NCBI RefSeq assembly: GCF_037975245.1
Contig: NC_092579.1
Coordinates: 25,031,166-25,095,165, forward strand
Reading direction: 5' to 3'
Length of the DNA stretch: 64,000 bases
From: Apostichopus japonicus
Taxonomy: Eukaryota; Echinodermata; Holothuroidea; Aspidochirotida; Stichopodidae
Shown piece by piece: positions 25,294 to 35,446 of the stretch. Position 1 is the first letter of the stretch. Every line of letters starts with the position of its first letter. A program made the translations under genes and the position numbers. Under the pieces are notes generated by a model. It was not told the origin of the DNA and did not search any database. It was given only the letters and a program-made list of their open reading frames with translations.

Positions 25294-25327
25294 AGGTCAC
25301 CAGAGGTCAAATTGAGGTCAAGGGTCA
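25294..25327 (+). promoter_or_regulatory. Second DR4-DR5-DR1 series
   Basis: AGGTCA at 25294, 25304 and 25315, then GGGTCA at 25322, with the same 4-5-1 spacing as at 24342. It is an internal repeat of the same module with a changed DR4 spacer. Confidence 0.45.
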
Positions 25328-25996
25328 CCCAGATGCGGGTTGACAATTGGATTACATTGAAGCAAGTCCCAACCCTAACAGACATTTTGTTCGCAAGTTA
25401 TCGCAAAAATACTAGTTTTTTATCATTAATTGACCTTTGTTGACCTTCGATCACATTACCGTTATGTTTGGAAACGATCCCTTACCCTATTCACAACTAC
25501 TCCCAAAATATCTACCATGTCGAACCCTGTCAATGGGAGTTATTGCTGTTTTTAATATATATTGGTTTTTGGCATCTAACTGACCTTTGTTGACCTTTTA
25601 CCGGCACCAAAATCGATAGGGTTCATCTAGTCACTATGGGCCACCCACACACCAAGTATGGTAGTGATCGGTAATTCCCTTGTTGAGTTATCGTGCATAC
25701 AAGCTCAAGCGTCACACACACACACACACACACGCTCACATGTTGGTTTTACATTCCAACCGAGGACCCCATTGTATTTTCCATTGTTCAAATCCACGTA
25801 CCCTAACCTTAACAATACCCCATACAATAGAAATTCTTCCGAGGACGTGGTGATTTTTTAGAAATCACAACCGAGGACCTGGAATTCTTTTGTTCAAGTC
25901 CTTGGTCAGATAGAAAAACAAACGCACCTACACGCGCACACACGCACATACACGGAAACCTGAGTACATAGGTTCCTTTGCTTTCAGCAAGGAACC

Positions 25997-26286
25997 AAAA
26001 ACCACATTTCCCCCTACCCTTTATATTTTTTCATAGCTGATATATTTCTTGTTTCATAACAAAGGGAAAAAGTACCCGTTAGTGACTTTGAAAATCTTTC
26101 CGATGTCATGAATATGCAGTACCTCAACTCCTTTTCACAAAGTGATGCTTCTTCCGAGTGCAGGATCACGTTATATCGGTAAAACTGACGTTCAAAACGT
26201 TAGGGGGAAACGTGTATTTCCCCTTAACGGTACTTTCTCCCTACCGTACATTGTTTTGTAAAAAATTTCTTCTTATTTCCGCAATT

Positions 26287-26327
<41 letters not shown>

Positions 26328-26400
26328 CTGTACAATTATAACATATTATAACATATATATAAAATATATATAAATATATATATACATATACATATATAAA
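25997..26400. other. Unique AT-rich DNA and a (TA)n tract
   Basis: Nothing is recognised at 25997-26288. A (TA)n microsatellite starts about 26289 and runs to about 26324, with more TA-rich DNA up to the Penelope-like fragment. Confidence 0.5.
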
Positions 26401-27061
26401 TCGAAACTACACAAGATATTCAACAGGAACACCGTGAAAGTCAGTTACAGCTGCATGCCCAACATTGCTAGCATCATCAAAGGACGCAACAAACGCAAAT
26501 CAACCACCCACACAACGAAAGAAAAGGAAGCTTGCAACTGCCGACAAAAGGACACATGCCCACTAAATGGAAACTGCCAGGCATCAAACATCATATACAA
26601 GGCCGAAGTGAAAACAACCGACAACTACAAGACTTATGTAAGCCTAACAGAACCCCCTTTCAATATAACCACAAGATCTCGTTCAACCACCAAAAACACC
26701 AAAACACAACAGAACTCCTGAAGCACATCTGGCAGCTGAAGCAGAACAACAAGCCATTCACCATCAATTGGTTGATCGCCAGCAGAGCTAAAGCCTACAA
26801 CAACGAAGCGATGCAAGCTCGGTCTCACAAAAAAATTCACCATCATCAACGCACATAAACTGACCCTCCTGAAAAAACGCCCAGAACTCATGTCGAAGTG
26901 CCGCCACAAAAACAAGTTCCACATAAACAACTCCAGCCCAACCACCAACACCGACAGGGGAACCATACACAACAGAGGAGTGAACTACGAAGAAAGGCAA
27001 AAAACCCACCAACAGAACAGACGCAAAAGAGCATACACCGACAGAGGAACAATACACCAAT
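26401..27061 (+). pseudogene. Penelope-like element, C-terminal GIY-YIG part (frameshifted)
   Basis: The translated pieces match the end of Penelope-like retroelement proteins. HKIFNRNTVKVSYSCMPNI is followed by a cysteine cluster (CNCRQKDTCPLNGNC) and then the GIY-YIG nuclease start (IIYKAEV ... YKTYVSLTE). After a frame change near 26660 comes TELLKHIWQLK ... AKAYNNE, and after another near 26812 comes KCRHKNKF. The second GIY-YIG motif has serine where glycine is usual. The nuclease nicks target DNA for insertion in the family. Reverse transcriptase is absent, so this is a 5'-truncated dead copy. It lies between TA-rich tracts, a common setting for this class. Confidence 0.8.
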
Positions 27062-27128
27062 AACCTTATAATCCCCGGTAATCCCAACGATGAGCCTATA
27101 TATTCATGGAGCATAACTTGAAGCTATC

Positions 27129-27173
27129 AGTTGTCTGATGATCGCTCAACGCGTGAAACTCTGAGTTACAACT
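27129..27173 (+). ncRNA. Hammerhead ribozyme fold in the Penelope-like 3' region
   Basis: All core parts are present in order. Stem I is AGTTGT (27129-27134) with ACAACT (27168-27173). The core CTGATGA is at 27135-27141. Stem II CGC/GCG is closed by a five-base loop. GAA is at 27155-27157. A four-pair stem III (ACTC/GAGT) has a one-base loop, and T at 27167 is the cleavage-site nucleotide. Type I with a minimal stem III is the form known in Penelope-like elements. One weak point is a U.U mismatch at the inner end of stem II, which may lower or abolish activity. Confidence 0.7.
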
Positions 27174-27214
27174 ACTAGTGTTCCAATAATCTCAACTAGT
27201 CTCAACATATATTT

Positions 27215-27238
27215 CGCTCTGTCCACCGGACATAGAGA
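27215..27238 (+). repeat. Short hairpin at the Penelope-like 3' end
   Basis: CTCTGTCC and GGACATAGAG flank ACC and can pair with a two-base bulge. It is probably part of the element's terminal untranslated region. Confidence 0.4.
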
Positions 27239-27380
27239 ACTCTGCGCCAAAATAGACGCCAACCAACCAACTTTATATATATGCATTCAAAGCCCCAGGG
27301 GTGCAATCTGTACAATTATAACACTTGGGTAATACGCCCTTCATGACAAGTTATTCAAAGCCAATTTAAACGCTTTAATC

Positions 27381-27520
27381 ACTGTGGTCGAGTGGTACGG
27401 ACTTCGGTTCGTGACACAAAGATCCGGGGTTCGATTCCTACCTTCGCCTAATGAGTCCCAAAAGGACGAAACCGATCATGAAGTGGAATTTTTCTGGTGT
27501 GTTATTCTTTATTGATTTAC
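27381..27520 (+). mobile_element. tRNA-derived SINE
   Basis: It starts like a tRNA, with an A-box-like TGGTCGAGTGGTACGG and a B box GGTTCGATTCC at 27428-27438. The acceptor arm does not close as in a functional tRNA, and a non-tRNA tail (AATGAGTCCCAAAAGGACG...) follows. These are features of a SINE with an internal RNA polymerase III promoter. A (TA)-rich tract follows. Confidence 0.7.
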
Positions 27521-27690
27521 TATATATAACTATATAACTATATATAATATAACTATATATATATAACTATATATATATATAAATATAAATATATATATAT
27601 ACATATATATCTATATATATATATATATATATAAATATATATATATAAATATATATATACATATATATATATTTGTATACATATATATAT
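27521..27690. repeat. (TA)n microsatellite
   Basis: TATATA runs with occasional A or C interruptions. The ORFs that cross it are low-complexity. Confidence 0.8.
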
Positions 27691-27939
27691 TTGTATTTGT
27701 ATCAGGAATTGCATTTTAATTTTTATTGTAGTATGTAGGCCATGCATGATATTTTGGGGAAATGATACCACAACTGACAAAAAATTTCAATCATACTGAC
27801 CACACACCCATGCATGAAATGGTCCAGAAGTGCCATCAATATAAGACATACCATGTAAAAGATTATTCATCTACTGCCCCTGCTCACATGTTACCCCAAA
27901 CATGCAAAGCAAGCTATAAATATTATAAGTATATGTTTG

Positions 27940-28296
27940 TTGACATACAAGGGCGTAGGAACCGGAGGGAGGCTGGGGGGGGCGCCAGCCCCCCAGTGAA
28001 ATGTGGAGGGGCGGAAGGATCATTCCGCCCCCCAGCTTGGCAAGTCAGAAAACCCCTTTTTCATTTCCAAATGAGAAAAAAAATCTCATTTGGAGCACCA
28101 AATTGCATCTAAGGCCAGGTGAAAATACAAAATTAAGTTTACAAAATGGAGTGGGTGTTGAAGTGTGCTATATTGCACCAAATTGCATCTGAGGCCACCT
28201 GGACACCCCCTCCCCTTCGACCCCTCCCCCAGGCCGCCCATCAGTCTTCAGCCCCCCCCCACTCAAAAGTACCTTCCCTACGCCGCTGTTGACATA
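27940..28296. mobile_element. hAT MITE with perfect 8-bp TSD
   Basis: TTGACATA at 27940-27947 is repeated exactly at 28289-28296. The element (27948-28288, 341 bp) starts CAAGGGCGTAGGAACC and ends CCCTACGCCGCTG. It is a clear relative of the MITE at 21991-22359, including the internal motif CACCAAATTGCATCT. Non-autonomous. Confidence 0.85.
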
Positions 28297-28403
28297 TCAA
28301 CAGATAATGAGAAATTTATATTATTTCAATTTATATTTCAGTACATCATTTATAATACCCACATTTGTGATATATTCAAAAGATATTGGAATTTATGACT
28401 TAC

Positions 28404-28494
28404 ATCTTGAAGATCTTCCCATAATGGCTGTTATCAAGTCATCTTCCAATACAGGTAAAGTCACTTCAAAATCGTCACCACTGTCATGAGTTTG
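28404..28494 (-). CDS. Candidate internal coding exon (91 nt)
   Basis: The minus-strand acceptor TATCTATTCACCAG and the perfect donor GTAAGT bracket an open frame: QTHDSGDDFEVTLPVLEDDL, then ITAIMGRSSR. It enters in phase 0 and leaves in phase 1. Its phase matches the upstream exon at 29108-29199, which ends in phase 0. The protein is acidic and I do not recognise it. One possible next exon downstream by phase is 1378-1461 read in phase 1, but the distance is large. Confidence 0.5.
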
Positions 28495-29107
28495 CTGGTG
28501 AATAGATATTAATGGGACACTGAAGTTCAAGGACTGCCTTGTAGTATGGGTGTTGTAAATATGAGTATTATTTTTTTTTTACTGTGAAATACTGTTAAGT
28601 GAATGTGCACAGCATACTTGATCTTTGTAGTACAGCAAAAAGGTCATAGGTGTGACTAACAATACACTGACACTGGCAGTTACTGACCTCAAATGACCAT
28701 CTTTTCAAGCCTCCCTGTCTTGAAATATCATGTTTACAGCTTTCATTTCTAACCCCAGGTGTTGAGAGGACCTTTAATATCATCAGCCCAGAAAATGCTT
28801 CTTGTTAATCAATGTTCTACACCGGTACCAAAATATGAGACCTGTACAAGCTTCTCTTATAGCTCTGGTGTATACAAGGTGTTCAAAATTTAATCCCTGT
28901 TGAACTCAAATGACTTTTGACCATTACCAAAACAGTAATTAATATGGTAAACCTATATCACAAATATGAGATCTGCCAATGATTTAAGTATATACAGTTA
29001 CAATGAGATTAGTACACTTACATTGATTACAGAAAAAAGTACTCCAGAGTACCATATGTTATCATCTGGTTTGTAAATGAGTTTGAAATGCCTGATGGAC
29101 CAGCTAC

Positions 29108-29199
29108 CTGTGAAGCGTCATCTTCTCGAGGGTTTCCAGCTGTAGTTGGTTTTTCTGGTTCCACCAACAGTGAAGTTAGTCTCAGAATCTGTTGGCACA
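29108..29199 (-). CDS. Candidate internal coding exon (92 nt)
   Basis: The acceptor TTTTACTTTCCCAG and the donor CAG/GTAGCT bracket 92 nt. Only one frame is open: CQQILRLTSLLVEPEKPTTA, then GNPREDDASQ. It enters in phase 1 and leaves in phase 0, which fits the next exon (28404-28494). The two are therefore likely consecutive exons of one minus-strand gene of unknown function. Confidence 0.5.
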
Positions 29200-30495
29200 C
29201 TGGGAAAGTAAAACCATTTGGTTAGATGCACAATTAACAAATGTTTTGAAAATGAACAACTTCCTAGGTATTTTCAGCCAGTAGTCAGCTCCTTTTTCTT
29301 GCTAAATTTACGTTGAAAATAACATGCTAATTAAACTTTGTCTGATTTTAATGTTGTCTGTACAGTCTGCAAACTTCAATCAAAATCAACTCTGCCGTTG
29401 AGATTGAGCGCCAATCATACCAATCTATCACTGCTGTAGGACGTGGGCCTTTTTCCTGTGGACGCAGATTATGTTTGGCCTAGGGATGTAAGGATTCAGA
29501 CTTGCCCTCGACTTGGGATCCCCTGGAATTGATTTGTTACCGTGTATAGGCCTGTTTACTCGGGTTGTATCATAAGGATATATCAAATCATTTCGCTATT
29601 TTTATTTGACTTATTGATTATAAATGTCTTCTGTGGTTAGTGATTGAGCTGCAAGTAGGTATTACACTTTCTCATTCTTGTCCAAGAATGTCAGAATGTG
29701 TATGAACTAAAAAAGTTGTACATATGTGGAGCACCTTTGTTACATGTGTGGTTTCATACATATAACACTTCAATTGGTGATATACAACAGTGGCTTGATA
29801 CTGATATCAGATTATGGTCAAATGTTAGAAGTAGTTGAGAAGCTGCTGTGTCAAAGCAAAGCCTGGAAATGCACAGAAAAGGTAGAAATGTACATGTAAA
29901 AATTAAACTGACATGTAAATTTGCTAGATGAGTATTATGCAAGTCAGATTAGAGTGGAATGCTAGGGGATGTGAATTGTTGTTAAACATGATGACAATAT
30001 AAGTAAGGACAATTTCACTGACAGTAATGTTCACAAATGTACTGAAGCCTAGAATTTAAAATGTCAAAATAGAATAAATAGGAACACTATGACTGGCAAT
30101 AGTGTCCCAAAATGTACTACAGAAGAGAATATTTAATGTGAGGACACTATAAGTTTGGACTCTATGACTGATAATAGTGACCGCACATGTACATAGGAAG
30201 AGCACCTAAAACATGAGGACGATACAAGTAGTAGACTATGACTGACAGTAGTGTGTTCTAACTGACTTTGAAGCATACTGAATCTTATGATGTAAGTGTA
30301 CATCCAAGTGAGAGAAGAGACTGTAAGCCACAAATAGAATATGTAACAGTAGACTAGATACAAAGATTTGACATATTATCAGATATATAAGTTATAAAAC
30401 AATTGGACAAGAGAACAATATAATAAATGATTGAACTGGTAGCTGGGTCATCCATATTGCTGGATGCTCCTTCAAGAACTCTGGGTACTATGATC
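29200..30495. other. No gene; weak degenerate repeats near 29960-30380
   Basis: Phrases such as GAGGACACTATAAG and TATGACTGACAATAGTG recur about every 60-70 bp at 29970-30250 in degenerate form. Nothing else is recognised. It is probably intronic to the minus-strand gene whose exons lie at 28.4-29.2 kb. Confidence 0.35.
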
Positions 30496-31336
30496 ATAAA
30501 TGTCGAAAAAGAAAGTGAAGTGTCCAAGTTAATATATATATGTCCAATTCGATATCAACATGTTACAATTCCATATCAACATGTTACAATTCCATATGAA
30601 CTTGTCGGAACAAAATACAATACGTCATTGCGTCTATCAACATGTCAAATTCAACATCAGCATGTCAAAAACTTGTAACAGCATGACACCAAACTTTACC
30701 ATCCACGACTTTTATCTGTACAGGGCCCCAGACAACAGCCATCGTGGGCCTATGGCCCACACATGACTTGATTATGTAACAAAATGCAGGATAACTCTTT
30801 TAGAGGTGTTGGCTCTATTGGACATTGCGGTATTCAAAAATACCAACGAATTCATTTTTTAACTGTAACGGGGCCCATGCAGCAACCTCAAAGGCCCAAT
30901 TGCCCACACAGGAATTAATCATGTGAAAATAGACAAAGGGCCTAAAAATTGCACTAAGGCATAGACGTGATCCCTTTAGCTTGAATATTTTATTTCCTTC
31001 TCTCAACATGCTGACACAAGTTTTGGACATTCTCATATAAATCTCGACATATATATACAGTTTTGGGCATTAACGAAACGTTGGCGCGCGACGATGTTCC
31101 AAAATTAAAGCACGACGTCAATATTGTATCTAGCAAGCAATGTTGACATGACCAATGTAGTAGTGGCATGCTGTTACAAGTTTTCGACATGCTGATGTTG
31201 AATTTGACATGTTGATAGACGTAATGACATATTGTATTTTGTTTCGATATGTTCATATGGAATTGTAACATGTTGATATCGAATTGGACAAATATATATT
31301 AACTTGGACACTTCACTTTCGTTTTCGACAATTTAT
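30496..31336. mobile_element. Foldback element with about 175-190-bp inverted arms
   Basis: The left arm 30496-30688 is complementary to the right arm 31163-31336, from ATAAAT(T)GTCG inward to GTAACAGCATG. Identity is about 90% apart from a 21-bp duplication (CATATCAACATGTTACAATTC repeated) present only in the left arm. The 475-bp spacer is non-coding and has smaller inverted GGCCCA-type phrases. No clear target duplication was found. It is a MITE/foldback transposon of unassigned family. Confidence 0.7.
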
Positions 31337-31361
31337 GGTACGTTTGGCTCTCCGTATTGTT

Positions 31362-31450
31362 GTGACACCCATGGGCGACGATCATGGGGGGATGGGGGGA
31401 CATGTCCCCCAATAGTTTAGTGGGGGATATAGTATCTAATATCTCCCCCA
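31362..31450. mobile_element. Left end of a hAT-like element
   Basis: CATGGGCGACGATCATG at 31370, followed by G runs and GACATGTCCCCC, resembles the other hAT-type ends in the window. The 8 bases before it are GTGACACC. No right end is found close by. The complement of 63150-63200 has a related end and is followed by the same GTGACACC (see findings). Confidence 0.5.
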
Positions 31451-31722
31451 ATATTTGATGGCATGGTTTTTTTTTGTGGCTATAAATAGGAAAAAATATG
31501 TGAGATTATTTATCCAAATCATATTTGGCAGTGGCTTAAACATACTGCATGAGGTAAATGACTCTTCAGGGTCATGGGCCTGTGACCTGTATGTTGTCAC
31601 TCATGATTATGATCATAATGTCTGTACGTCTCGTGTATGAGTGTAAGTACACACAATCACACATATGATCCAAATCAATATGGGTTCACTGGGTTTCCAT
31701 TTTGCCTGTTTCCTATAAGAGT

Positions 31723-32007
31723 TCTAACTGCAGGTGCGTAGCCAAGGGGGGGGGGGGCAAAGAGGGCGGCCACCCCCCTCCCTCCTCGAGCATATTTGTT
31801 TTATGATATCGCTAGTAATTTCAAAATAGAAAATGCTAAGATGCAACTTACAAGGCCTGGGAAGTGACATTTCCAGTGATCTGGGAGGCATTTTCGGCAA
31901 AAATTTTCTTTTTCGCTTTGTGCCAAACCATGGTGGGGCTATGCTTAGATAGTTCGCCTACAAGCCTACTCCCTTGGCAAATTCCTCGCTACGCACCTGT
32001 CTAACCA
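31723..32007. mobile_element. hAT-type MITE, TSD 6 of 8
   Basis: The element is 31731-31999 (269 bp), with ends CAGGTGCGTAGCCAAGG and the complement of CAGGTGCGTAGCGAGG. Flanks TCTAACTG and TCTAACCA match at six of eight positions. Its middle (about 31842-31940) is related to the right part of the 8803-9805 element. Confidence 0.7.
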
Positions 32008-32128
32008 TATGCCATATGTCTACATATGTCTACATATGAATACATATGTATACATATGTATACATATATATAATAATATATAAATTATATAATATATATA
32101 ATAATACATATAATATATATATATATAA
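32008..32128. repeat. TA-rich microsatellite
   Basis: Repeats of CATATGTATA and TATATAATA next to the SINE tail. Confidence 0.7.
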
Positions 32129-32236
32129 ATGAAAATCGTAATGAGAACAGTGAAAAAACTTCCAGCCTCCACCGGGATTCGAACCCAGGCCTCCTGCTTT
32201 GTATGCGGACACCCTAACCAACTAGGCTATGGACGA
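32129..32236 (-). mobile_element. tRNA-derived SINE (minus strand)
   Basis: On the minus strand an A box (TAGCCTAGTTGGTTAGG, 32213-32229) and a B box (GGTTCGAATCCC, 32174-32185) lie at tRNA spacing. The acceptor arm pairs poorly, and the 3' side runs into an AT-rich tail at the TA microsatellite. This is a SINE head, not a functional tRNA gene, and a different family from 27381. Confidence 0.7.
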
Positions 32237-32309
32237 TTATTGTATGTCCAGAGGTTCGAAACCGGTAAAGGTCGTAATTTCACTGTAGGCTTTTGTCACC
32301 TGTATCGAA

Positions 32310-33283
32310 TGTAAGGGTGTTTGCCACTGAAAATAAATGTTTTCTTGATTAGAGAACTCTGGGTTTGGTGTGGAGACCAAACACAGAGCAAGACACATAA
32401 AAAATAGAAAACTCAACTGGATTGGATCAAAAGAAATTATAATTATGAATAACAAACAATATACAGTACAGCTGATCTGGGCCCAGAATAAGAATTAAAT
32501 AAAATGACTCACAGTTGTTAGGTGCGCACCCAAAAGTAAAGTAAATACACTTAATTTATAAATCCGTTCTGGTGAGTTGGCGTGCTGGTGACATCAGATA
32601 CAGGTCTTCCACGACATCAGATATTCCAAGACTTCAGTATAGAGTTGAACAGGTAAATGGTATAATGAATGTCTGATCCCAACAAAATAGTATCCTTTAA
32701 TTAATAAGCAATGAAGTCCCAGGCTATCCTCCAGTAAAATAATGTGTATATCCTTGGTAAAATAATGTCAGTTATAACAAATGGTGTCCTGGAATATTCT
32801 TTATGGTAAAATTATATCCTCTAAGTAAATAATATTCTTTATAGTAAATAATGTCCCAGACTGTCAGTAGAATATGACTCCTTCCATAAAATAATAAGGA
32901 CTACAGTAAATTGAACTTGTAAATTAAGGTTTAAAACAAACTATCCAGCATTAAAACTATATATATCTTCTCTTTTGCAACTGTCTTGCTCCAATATTTG
33001 TGGCCAACTCCCTTACTCCCTATACTGTACCCTCAAAAATCCTTTGTTCCTATAATATATATACACAGACCCCATTTCCTGTGAGGGCTAATTCCCAGGA
33101 AGAACAAAGATAGTTGCTTAGCAACCCAGAAGGAGAAATCTTAATCCCCCTTTTCACTACCACAAGACAACATACAAATATACTGTACAAGTGTATAGAC
33201 CTCTGTACAGTGAGCAGTGGACAGATAAACAAGTAAAACTATGGTACAAAAGAAAACTTTATGTAAGAGCTGACCATCTTACA
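32310..33283 (-). repeat. Gypsy 3' LTR (minus strand)
   Basis: 974 bp, starting TGTAAG and ending CTTACA in both readings of the plus strand. It lies directly beyond the polypurine tract. It is about 95-96% similar by eye to the surviving part of the 5' LTR at 38437-39182. Flanking bases at 32306-32309 (CGAA) do not match those beyond the 5' LTR (TATA), so the element lacks a matched target duplication. Confidence 0.9.
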
Positions 33284-33293
33284 TCTCCCTCCT
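33284..33293 (-). promoter_or_regulatory. Polypurine tract of the Gypsy element
   Basis: AGGAGGGAGA on the minus strand sits immediately before the 3' LTR start. In the family this is where RNase H leaves the primer for plus-strand DNA synthesis. Between it and the end of pol (33294-33460) lies only short non-coding DNA, so there is no env gene. Confidence 0.8.
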
Positions 33294-33460
33294 GCTTAAA
33301 GTTGGCATACTTGACAACAACAACAAAATGAGCAATAAACTTATGTACAAAAACATTTGGAGACTATACTCTCACCGAACACTGTAAGAGCAACAAAAGA
33401 AATAATACAACTCAAAAGCAAACTAAAGAAATGAAATACTATGTACAGCAACATACCAAA

Positions 33461-35443
33461 TTAATCACTGATACAGTTTAATACACTATGCATGAAATAA
33501 TCTTGAGATTTTGCAACTTTTAACCCATGTTCTAACCACGAAGACTTGATGGTAATGGGGGTCAACACACAATGCAATGTATTTATGACAGTATTTTGTA
33601 ATGGGGATAACCCTCTTAACCGTCTAGATTCCCTAACAGGCTGCAAATCATATCCCCTAGGAGGAGTGGAGGTTCGGGTGTGGTTTGGTTTCGATTGGTC
33701 ATAATTTCCCGTAACTTCAGGTTCAGGTAGAACTTCTTCATCATGTGTATGATTATGTTCCGGGATAACTGGTGGCTCCAAGATGGGGATTGCGATTAGA
33801 GGGGTGACCTCTTCCTCTGGTGCAGACAACGGTTCATTGGTGGGTTCCGCTACTTCATCTGTTGTAAAGTCAATGGTACATGGCTTCAACCTATTGTGGT
33901 GTACAATTTTCTCATCTCCACTGCCGCTCTCAGGTCTGACCTTATACACCGGTATATCTGGGTCTATTTGTTCTACAACAATATAGGGGGTAGGATACCA
34001 GTGGTCTTTCACCTTGTGTCGCCCCTTGAAGTCTCGTCTCTGCAACAGTACTCGTTCGCCCCTACACAACTGTTTCGCCTTCGCTTTCTTGTCAAAGTTG
34101 TGTTTCTGCACCTGGGATGCCTTATTCATCTCCCTCTCAGCCAGCTGATGGGCATCATGCAGGCGTCTCCAATGGTTGATAACCCAGTCACTGCTGGAAG
34201 TTTCCGTTTGGTTGTCATTCAGTCCAAAGGTCAAATCAATTGGAAGCCTGCCTTCCCGACCAAACATTAAGTAGAAGGGTGTATGACCAGTGGAGGAATG
34301 TGGCGTGTTGTTGTAGATATACGTGAGTTCTGGTAACAGACTTGGCCACTTATTCTTCTTCTCTTCGGGTAGGGAACGCACCATGTTGATAAGTGAACGA
34401 TTGAGCCTTTCACAAACCCCGTTTCCGGCAGGATGATATGGCGATGTTCTGCTCTTCTGTATACCATACAATTTGCACAATTCAGCTACCACAATCGATT
34501 CAAAATTTCTTCCCTGATCTGAGATGATTCTGGCAGGACAACCATACTTTGTGAAGAATTGTTGCCAGAGTACCCTTGCTGTCGTTACTGCAGTCTGATC
34601 CCTGGTAGGCACTGCAACAGCTAACTTAGTGAAATGGTCTATCATCACAAGGCCATTCTCATACCCATCAGAGGAAGCATCTAGCTTCAGGAAGTCAACT
34701 GAAAGTAGCTCTAGTGGGGCTGATGTCTTGATGGGTACCAGTGGGGCTCTGGTGCTAGGAGCAGGTGGTCTCTTCAAGCTGCATCTTTCACATCTTTTGC
34801 AATATTCATTAGTGTCCGAGGTCATTCCTGGCCAGTAGAACCGTTTTCGCAGCAAAGCCAATGTCCGCTCTGACGAAGGGTGATTGGCATGATCATGCAG
34901 GGCAAGGAGAATGTCAGCTTGGAGGCCCTCTGGAACAATAAGTTGCTCTTGGCACCTAGCACCCCTTTTCTCCTTGTATGTTCGGAACAGAAGCCCATTT
35001 TTCATCTTCAATTTCTGCCACTGGTTACAGAGGACTTTGAAAGATTTTGACGTACCATGAACAGCGGGTCTGGTCCCTTCATTCAACCTGCCAACCACCT
35101 GTTTAATTGTAACATCTCCTTGTTGTTTGAACCTGAGTTCTTCCATTGTATAACCTGGAAATGTCTCACTGCCCTGAGCAGCTTCCAGCTGCATTGCATA
35201 AGTAATCATCTCATCGTCATCGGCGTCCCCAGAATTATGTGGATATCGGGACAGTGCGTCAGCATTGGCATTATTACGACCAGGTTTATACTTAATCTTG
35301 TAATTGAAACAGGAGAGTTTTGCAACCCACCGTTGCTCGATGGTTCCAAGATTAGCGGAGTGTAGGTGCACTAAGGGATTATGGTCTGTGTAGACAATCA
35401 CTTCTGCTCCCATCAGGTAATCTTTGAATTTCTGGGTGACTGC
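33461..35443 (-). pseudogene. Gypsy pol, distal RNase H and integrase
   Basis: Open for about 650 codons after the internal stop at 35444. It starts with the last part of RNase H (VIVYTDHNPL carries the third catalytic Asp). Next comes the integrase zinc-binding region (HDHANHPSSERTLALL ... CKRCERC). The DDE core follows: D in LLSVDFL, D in ISDQGRNF, E in NGVCERLNRSL, all present. Next is a GPY/F-like tail module (WYPTPYIVVEQI ... VHHNRLKP), then an acidic C-terminal tail. No chromodomain is seen. Integrase would insert the cDNA into host DNA. It is in the same frame as the RT segment, separated only by one stop codon. Confidence 0.92.
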
Positions 35444-35446
35444 CTA
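35444..35446 (-). other. In-frame TAG inside RNase H
   Basis: A single TAG lies between the catalytic Glu (LELLAV) and the third catalytic Asp of RNase H. Frame is kept on both sides, so this looks like one nonsense mutation at a position where relatives usually have Trp. It truncates RNase H and cuts off integrase. Confidence 0.9.

Larger units (their letters stand above)
23973..25996 (+). repeat. TGACCT-rich dispersed repeat, main copy
   Basis: About 2 kb containing many TGACCT/AGGTCA hexamers and internal modules repeated two or three times (for example TTGACCTTTGGTGACCT at about 24480, 24770 and 25430, and the block at 24225-24420 repeated at 25170-25370). It ends with a (CA)n tract (25713-25732) and the GGTTCCTT...AAGGAACC hairpin at 25971-25996. 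Unknown class. No reading frame. Confidence 0.7.

Noticed and set aside
27381-27452. Plus-strand tRNA gene
   Set aside because: A and B boxes are present but the acceptor stem does not close and a SINE tail follows.
26158-28783. Ile/Tyr-rich short frames over TA tracts
   Set aside because: Low-complexity translation of (TA)n.
32129-32236. Minus-strand tRNA gene
   Set aside because: Same reasoning: the acceptor arm pairs at only about half its positions, so it is a SINE head.
33284-33460. env gene in the Gypsy element
   Set aside because: Only about 170 bp separate the end of pol from the 3' LTR, too short for an envelope gene.
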